Below, in pieces: positions 59,101-64,000 of a stretch of 64,000 nucleotides of DNA. Every line of letters begins with the position of its first letter. The stretch's first letter is position 1. Source of the stretch: Euglena gracilis (taxonomy: Eukaryota > Euglenida > Euglenophyceae > Euglenales); NCBI GenBank assembly GCA_039621445.1, contig CP154956.1, positions 68,620,349 through 68,684,348 of the forward strand, written 5' to 3'. Below the pieces are notes generated by a model. That model had not been told where the DNA came from. It made no database searches and worked only from the letters and a program-made list of their open reading frames with translations. The position numbers and the translations under genes are program-made.

Positions 59101-61383
59101 GCCCAGAAAATAGGTTTTAACAATTTTGTCCAAACAGTGTCAATAACCCTGTCCACTCACTGTATTTGGTCAAAATTTTCAAAATCAACAATCGGAAGAA
59201 GAAAAAATGCCTCAACAACCACCTACCTCATGTCTGCGGAGCTTCCCATACAACCCTGACCCCAGGTGTTGCTTTTTATCTGTCCATGGGATTTTTTTCC
59301 GTTGTTGTGTATTTGGTGTTCTTCAAAATATTTGTGTTTTTAAGGTTTATTTTCAAATTTTCATCAGAGCATGGGGGGGGTCCCCCCACCCCCATCCCCT
59401 GGTTTCGGAAGGGGGGGTCCCCCATCCCCCCTGTCCTCCTCCTCCTCTGCGGGGCAAAAAAAATCTTTGTGCTTCGCACCGGGTGTGTATTTTGAGGCTC
59501 AATATGAAATTTTGGCAAAATGGCCAAAATTGGTTGAAACCCCCTAGTTTTGGAAGGGGGGGGTTCCCCCACCCCCCCCCCTCCGAGATTCCCATACAAG
59601 CCTGCCTGGGGTTCAAGTCGCCTGGCACTCTGAGTGACAATGTCATTCAGTTTCCATGTCATTTGAATTGTTCTTTTGGTGCCATTCTGCATTTCTTTTC
59701 TTGCTTGTTCGCCCTTTCACACAGGCTACGCTCCATACTCCACATGGCCCCAGCCAAGGCTCCACTCGAATTGAAAGGAACCCTCCAGCCCCCAAAACCC
59801 ATTGGCTGCCACAGTGTGGCTGCCATTATTTTTTTGTTTATTTTGAGTTTTTTTTTCAAATCCTTTTCAAAACGATGATTCGCACAGGATGACATTTTCT
59901 TCACTTGGAGGGGACCGGGCTTCTTAATTGAAGACCCCCAACAGAGGCAGCCTGGTCCTCTGCCAAGCCAGAGGGGCCTGGCAGAGGCCGGGGGGGGGGG
60001 GGCTCTCAGGGATTATTTTGAAGGCAAAAAATTTTCAATATTGTAAGGCATTTTACGGATTTTGAAGGCGCTGTTTTCCAGGACGATCAAAGGGCTGTCC
60101 CAGTATCGAACAAACATTTTTGATTTTGCATGCAGTCCAAAATCAAAAAGTCAAAAAACACAGTTTTTTTGAGATTTGGTTATGCTCCAGCGATGCCAGA
60201 AATCATTTTTCCCCGAAGTTGGCTTTTTTTGCCAATGTTTTGCGCTTTTCATTTTTGCTTGGTTGGAGGAAATTCTGCCAGCCAAAATTTTTAGGCATTT
60301 TAAGGCATTTTGGCCAAAAAAATTAAGGTACATCTCAAGGTATTTTAAGGTTTTTTGAGGCGCCTTAAAAATATTACTGGGGCCCCTGGCAGAGTCCAGG
60401 TGTTGGCCTGGGCCTACTCCCCCCCAGGATATTAACCAAGTTTTGTGTAGTACTGAGCTCTCTATTTGCCATGATAGTGCCATGAGGCAGCAGATGTTCG
60501 AGGCATGTGGTTGCCGAAGGATCTGTGGCCTGGCCCAGTTTTGATTTGTTTCCGACATATTTTGGAAACATTGATTTTTTGACCCAAAAAAACAGCCAAA
60601 ATTGGCCCCAGAAACGGGGGTGTGGTGTGGCCAAGCCGGTGGGAAGGACGTAAGGGAAGGAAGGTAAGTGCAGGGTGTTTGGCAAGGGAAGTGCAGAGGG
60701 GAGAAACAGGGTCCACAGGGAATGAAGGGGACGAGTGTCTTCCACCCTATTTACACCCGGGATCTGCACAAGCATTTTTGTTGCCAAGAACCCAGCAGAA
60801 GAAACCCAATCCTTGAAGGATAAAATTGCGTTTATTTGCGCAAATGCGCGCACCTACATAATTGTGTTGGTGTGCGCATTTGCGCAAATAAACACAATTT
60901 TGTCTTTCAAGGGTTGGGCTTTGGCGCCCATGAACTGACGCTGTCGATAAACGGCGTGACAAAGGGGCCGGAACGGTACGGACCACAGGGCCATTGAGAG
61001 ACATATTTTGGTGGTTTTTTCACAGCGTTTGTCGACGGCGCAAGTTGATGGGCGCAAATGTGCACACAAACAAAAATATGTTTATGCGCGCACCACCAAC
61101 ACAATTTGTGTTGGTGGGCGCAAATGCGCGCATAAACATAAAAGAAGAAGGGTGCAGAAACACAACTGTCAAAAACACCTGCAGCAGATGTGATTCATTG
61201 CGCATTTACGCACGTCACATTGTTTGTGGGCGCAAATGCGCAAATGAACGACATGAAAAAAGTGCGTAATTTATATCTGGTTCATTTGCGCATTTGCGCC
61301 CACAAACAATGTGACGTGCGCAAATGCGCAAATGAACCACCAATGGAGGAGTAAAAATGTGGCGTCATTTGGTCCTCCAACAG

Positions 61384-61474
61384 CTACCCGTAGTGGCTTC
61401 CGAATGGGTTCAACCCAAATGACCACACCGCCTCCTCCGGCACATGGTATTATGATGCCGTTCCTGGTCCATTG
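61384..61474 (+). CDS. Possible last exon of the RRM gene
   Basis: After 'ctccaacag' a phase-1 frame, matching the phase-1 donor of exon h at 53975, encodes ATRSGFRMGSTQMTTPPPP and AHGIMMPFLVH to a TGA at 61472. A Ser/Thr/Pro/Met-rich tail suits this protein type, but low-complexity sequence can pair by chance and the intron would be 7.4 kb. An alternative donor at 61446 would continue into the block downstream. Confidence 0.4.
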
Positions 61475-61499
61475 ACAGGTCCCACAAAAGGTAGAGACA

Positions 61500-61732
61500 G
61501 AGGATCTCCTGAATGTGGGTGCGCAGCTACCCGATAACGGCACACGTCCACCGGCACCGATTTTAGGATCCCAAGGGACCTGCCACTTGCCTCCGGCCTG
61601 GGCTCCGCTGCTGCAGCCACATCAGCTGCTAGCTGCTGATGCTCCAGCACCCACCAGACCGGAATCGACCTCCCCGGCGGAACAACACCCAGCTTTAGCG
61701 GCCACGTTATTCCCTGCAACCGGGGCGTGAGG
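61500..61732 (+). CDS. Coding-like Pro/Ala-rich block
   Basis: An open frame starting DLLNVGAQLPDNGTRPP, with CHLPPAWAPLLQPHQLLA and PAEQHPALAATLFP, ends at a TGA near 61730. It is GC-rich and free of window repeats. It may be a further alternative C-terminal exon of the RRM gene. A second frame (LPLASGLGSAAAATSAAS) is also open in part. Confidence 0.3.
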
Positions 61733-61735
61733 TTG

Positions 61736-64000
61736 GGGGGACGACGTGGTTCCAGTTCATGGCAACCGGCATCCGGAGAGAGAGCCCTGAAGCACCCGTT
61801 ATTTTGGCTTCAGGGAAGTGGTGAACTTTCACCACTGGATTGGTTGCATGAAAGCGGTGGGACTCACTCCCCACAAATTATGCCAAAAAGTGGTGTGTTT
61901 TCCGTTTTTTTCAAGGGGAAAATGGTGGAGAAAAACCAAAAAAACTGACTCCGGCCCGACACATCCCGGTATTTCAGGTGCCAAAATTTGTCTTCTTGTA
62001 ATGCCGTATTGTTGCAGAAAAGGTGTCGAACAGTCACAGGTCGTTGCACGTTGTTAATGTGTTATATTTAACTTCCAAACGAATGAGGCCAAGGCAACCG
62101 GCCCTGTGGGCCGGGGAACAGCAGTACACACATAAGCCAGTCAAATTTTGGCCAGTCAGATACCGTGTTCCAGTAATCATTACACACTACCTCTCACCAC
62201 AAATTTCATCACCACGTAATCGTGGTACAAATCAATGGTTGGCGTGATCAAATCAAATCAATGCTGGGTGTTGGTGCGCGCCTTTGCGCGCACAAACAAA
62301 TTTTGTTTGTGTGTGCTGAGGCTCGCTCAAACGCATTATTTTGAAGTGATTAATTAAATGTTTATTTGCGCTTTTGCGCGCACCAGCATAACTTTGTTCA
62401 TTTGCGCAAATGCGCGCACCAACACGCCCATCACGTTCAAAGCCTCGTAGGTAAATGGTCCTCATCAGTGTGCTTTAACACAGACATGTTGTTCGTTGCC
62501 TCCCATTGCACAAACCACCCATGTAACAGTTTCCACAAGACGTTGGTGCGCGCAAATGCGCCCACAAACAAATTATGTTTATTTGCATATTTGCACCCAC
62601 AAACATGTATTTTTAACTTCAAAGTTTTTTGTTTTATGCGCGCATTTGCGCAAATAATCATGATGTGTTTATTTGTGCAAATGCGTACATAAACGCACAT
62701 CAGTTGCGTGACAGCTGGCTGACGTAGTCAAACCTGTTCAGGCACCACGTCAGCACCAGTGCCATTTGTCGAAATAGCAGGTGTTTGTTTCCCACCTGTT
62801 TCTCATCCGACTGCACCAGTCTCACCTTTTGGCCCTCTTTACATCAGTCGCTGAGCAACATGCGCACCAAACCACCTGGGGTTACATCCCCTCAACAATG
62901 GGGAGTAACAGTTCATAAACCGTCTTCCGTGTGTCAGGGTACAGGGTCCCAGAAATTTTGCAAAAAATGTAAATTTGCGCAAATGCACTTATTTCAAAAA
63001 AAACCTGAAATGCGAATCCGGCCGCCTAAGGCCCCCCCCGGTCATTGACCACATGTCATGACCAAGTTGTCATACGACAAGGGGGGCTGTGACCAGGCTT
63101 GTGCTTAGTCGGGTGCCTACCCCACGGGGGGGTGCTGGTGCTAGGGGAGGCACACCCATAGCACCTGATCTGACCCCCCCCTGGGGGGGGTCCCTGGCCA
63201 CTCACCACGCAGCAAACTGGGCCAGAAGCGAAGTTAGCGCCGGCCATAAACAGTCCAGAAGCCTTAGTGCAACTAAGGGGGGTAGGGTTTTCGGGGGTGC
63301 CTGCCCCTAGCAGGCACACCCCCTCCGACCCCGGCGCCTTTGGCGCCGGGGGCCTGGAAACGGCCATTTTCAATGAAAAATTTCTGGGTCCCCCCGGACC
63401 CCTACCCCCGTGGGGGGGTGTGCCTGCTAGGGGCAGGCACCCTATAGCACCCACCCCCTCCCCCCCCTGGTCGGTAAGCACAAGCATGGCTGTGACCCCA
63501 GGGGGAATACAGAACAAAAGCGGGTATCTTCCAGGAATTTACTACATGAAGAAGGTGGCATTCTACCTCCCCCTTGTTCAGGACACACCACCATAGACAC
63601 ACACACACACACACACACCCATACCAACAGCACATTTCTGAGATATCACCAGGGGGTCAACGACACAGTGTCGATGCAGGGGGGATATCTTTTGGAAAAA
63701 TTGTGGGAAAAATGCGGAAAAATGCGGAAATTGAAAAAAATTGCAGAAATTGCGGATTTGGGATTTAATACGCTTCTGCGGGAGAGGACTCAGCAAAATT
63801 TCACAAATTTGGTCATTTTTCATGTAAATATGTAAATTTTGAGCCATTGTGCATATTTTTTCCCCCAAAAAGGCCCAAGACTCATGATTTTTGCAATTTT
63901 GGGAACATACTGAATCTGGAAATACAGAATTTCTTGGTTGAAAAATCCAAAATTGGCAAAGATTGCCGAAAATTTTGGTATCAGAAAGAAATCTTGTCAG
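61736..64000. other. Terminal region without a recognised gene
   Basis: 61750-62240 shows no repeat and no convincing exon. 62270-63030 is GGCGGCC-element sequence. 63060-63480 has duplicated 'ggtgcctaccccacgg' and 'gggtgcctgcccctagcagg' words with G/C runs, partly inverted (63300 against 63420). A CA tract lies at 63598-63617. The last 300 bases are AT-rich. Confidence 0.45.

Larger units (their letters stand above)
53976..61383 (+). other. Downstream region, probably the next long RRM intron
   Basis: Repeats only: GC minisatellite 'ccgggccgccgg' (54044-54120), a MITE relative (54190-54530), GAACCGGCGTC palindromes (54560-54725, 55370-55400, 55800-55835), repeat C copy 2 (54830-55365), poly-C/G blocks (55430-55780), 'aggctccg' minisatellite (56050-56175), GC-rich tract (57440-57500), repeat D (57530-58090), G-rich run (58285-58325) and GCGCAAATGCGC palindromes from 60830. 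No exon was recognised with confidence. Confidence 0.5.
60825..63030. mobile_element. GGCGGCC-terminus element region with GCGCAAATGCGC palindromes; right end at 63030
   Basis: The right end 'tgcgaatccggccgcctaag' matches the GGCGGCC family, and 62.75-63.0 kb is the reverse of 20.1-20.46 kb. Dozens of 'gcgcaaatgcgcgcac' or 'tgcgcatttgcgc' words fill 60835-61325 and 62270-62690. No left terminus was found; the single-copy block 61384-61735 interrupts it, so it may be two insertions. Confidence 0.6.

Noticed and set aside
60835-62690. Clusters of GCGCAAATGCGC words considered as a CRISPR array
   Set aside because: There is no fixed repeat-spacer length, the words are self-complementary and of mixed orientation, and the genome is eukaryotic.
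3-64000. Many long open frames through poly-C/poly-G tracts giving Pro-, Gly- or Arg-rich peptides
   Set aside because: They follow homopolymers and repeats, occur on both strands at once, and differ between repeat copies.
1-64000. tRNA, rRNA or snRNA genes
   Set aside because: No cloverleaf-compatible or conserved box sequences were recognised by eye; a covariance-model scan would be needed to exclude them.

Overview
The window is from a nuclear eukaryotic genome. Coding exons are joined by GT-AG introns, there are no prokaryotic operons, and most of the 64 kb is dispersed repeat, poly-G/poly-C tract and transposon remnant. The species cannot be fixed from sequence alone; an alga or other protist is the working guess. 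Introns fall into two classes: seven (plus one inside a transposon gene) are 43-49 nt, and the others run from about 0.3 kb to more than 16 kb and are packed with mobile DNA.

Two conserved host genes can be assembled by matching splice sites and reading phases. (1) On the minus strand an HRD1/synoviolin-type ER membrane RING ubiquitin ligase runs from ATG 35084 to TGA 8070, about 27 kb. Ten exons are located; one exon, carrying the next membrane segment, should lie between 34479 and 18385 but was not found. (2) Head to head with it, on the plus strand from 36973, is a hnRNP A/B (DAZAP1/Musashi)-like RNA-binding protein with three RRM domains. Eight exons reach 53975 and a possible last exon lies near 61.4 kb. 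All three RRMs carry a phase-1 intron at the same place. A further spliced exon (3643-3740, plus) belongs to an unidentified gene convergent with HRD1.

The most notable mobile system is a Crypton-like tyrosine-recombinase element whose gene carries a PHD zinc finger. A nearly complete copy (45609-48297) has inverted ends of about 55 bp, which Cryptons usually lack. Deleted, truncated or interrupted copies lie at 32597-33818, 37829-38276, 39737-41459 and 43.8-44.4 kb. Several are abutted by a palindromic element of about 110 bp, and one is interrupted by an 829-bp element with a near-perfect 8-bp target duplication.

Other elements have definable ends: a 485-bp hAT-like MITE with an exact 8-bp duplication (25570-26054); a family with GGCGGCC inverted termini and 5-bp duplications (5475-6339, 20091-21421, and a right end at 63030) rich in GCGCAAATGCGC palindromes; a TTATTCCGG-bearing element (5139-6819); and small elements with GGGGGTTGGTAC or AGGGGGTCGGCA ends. 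Layout: 1-8 kb unknown gene plus repeats; 8-35 kb HRD1; 35.1-37 kb divergent intergenic region; 37-61 kb RRM gene with transposon-filled introns; 62-64 kb repeats.
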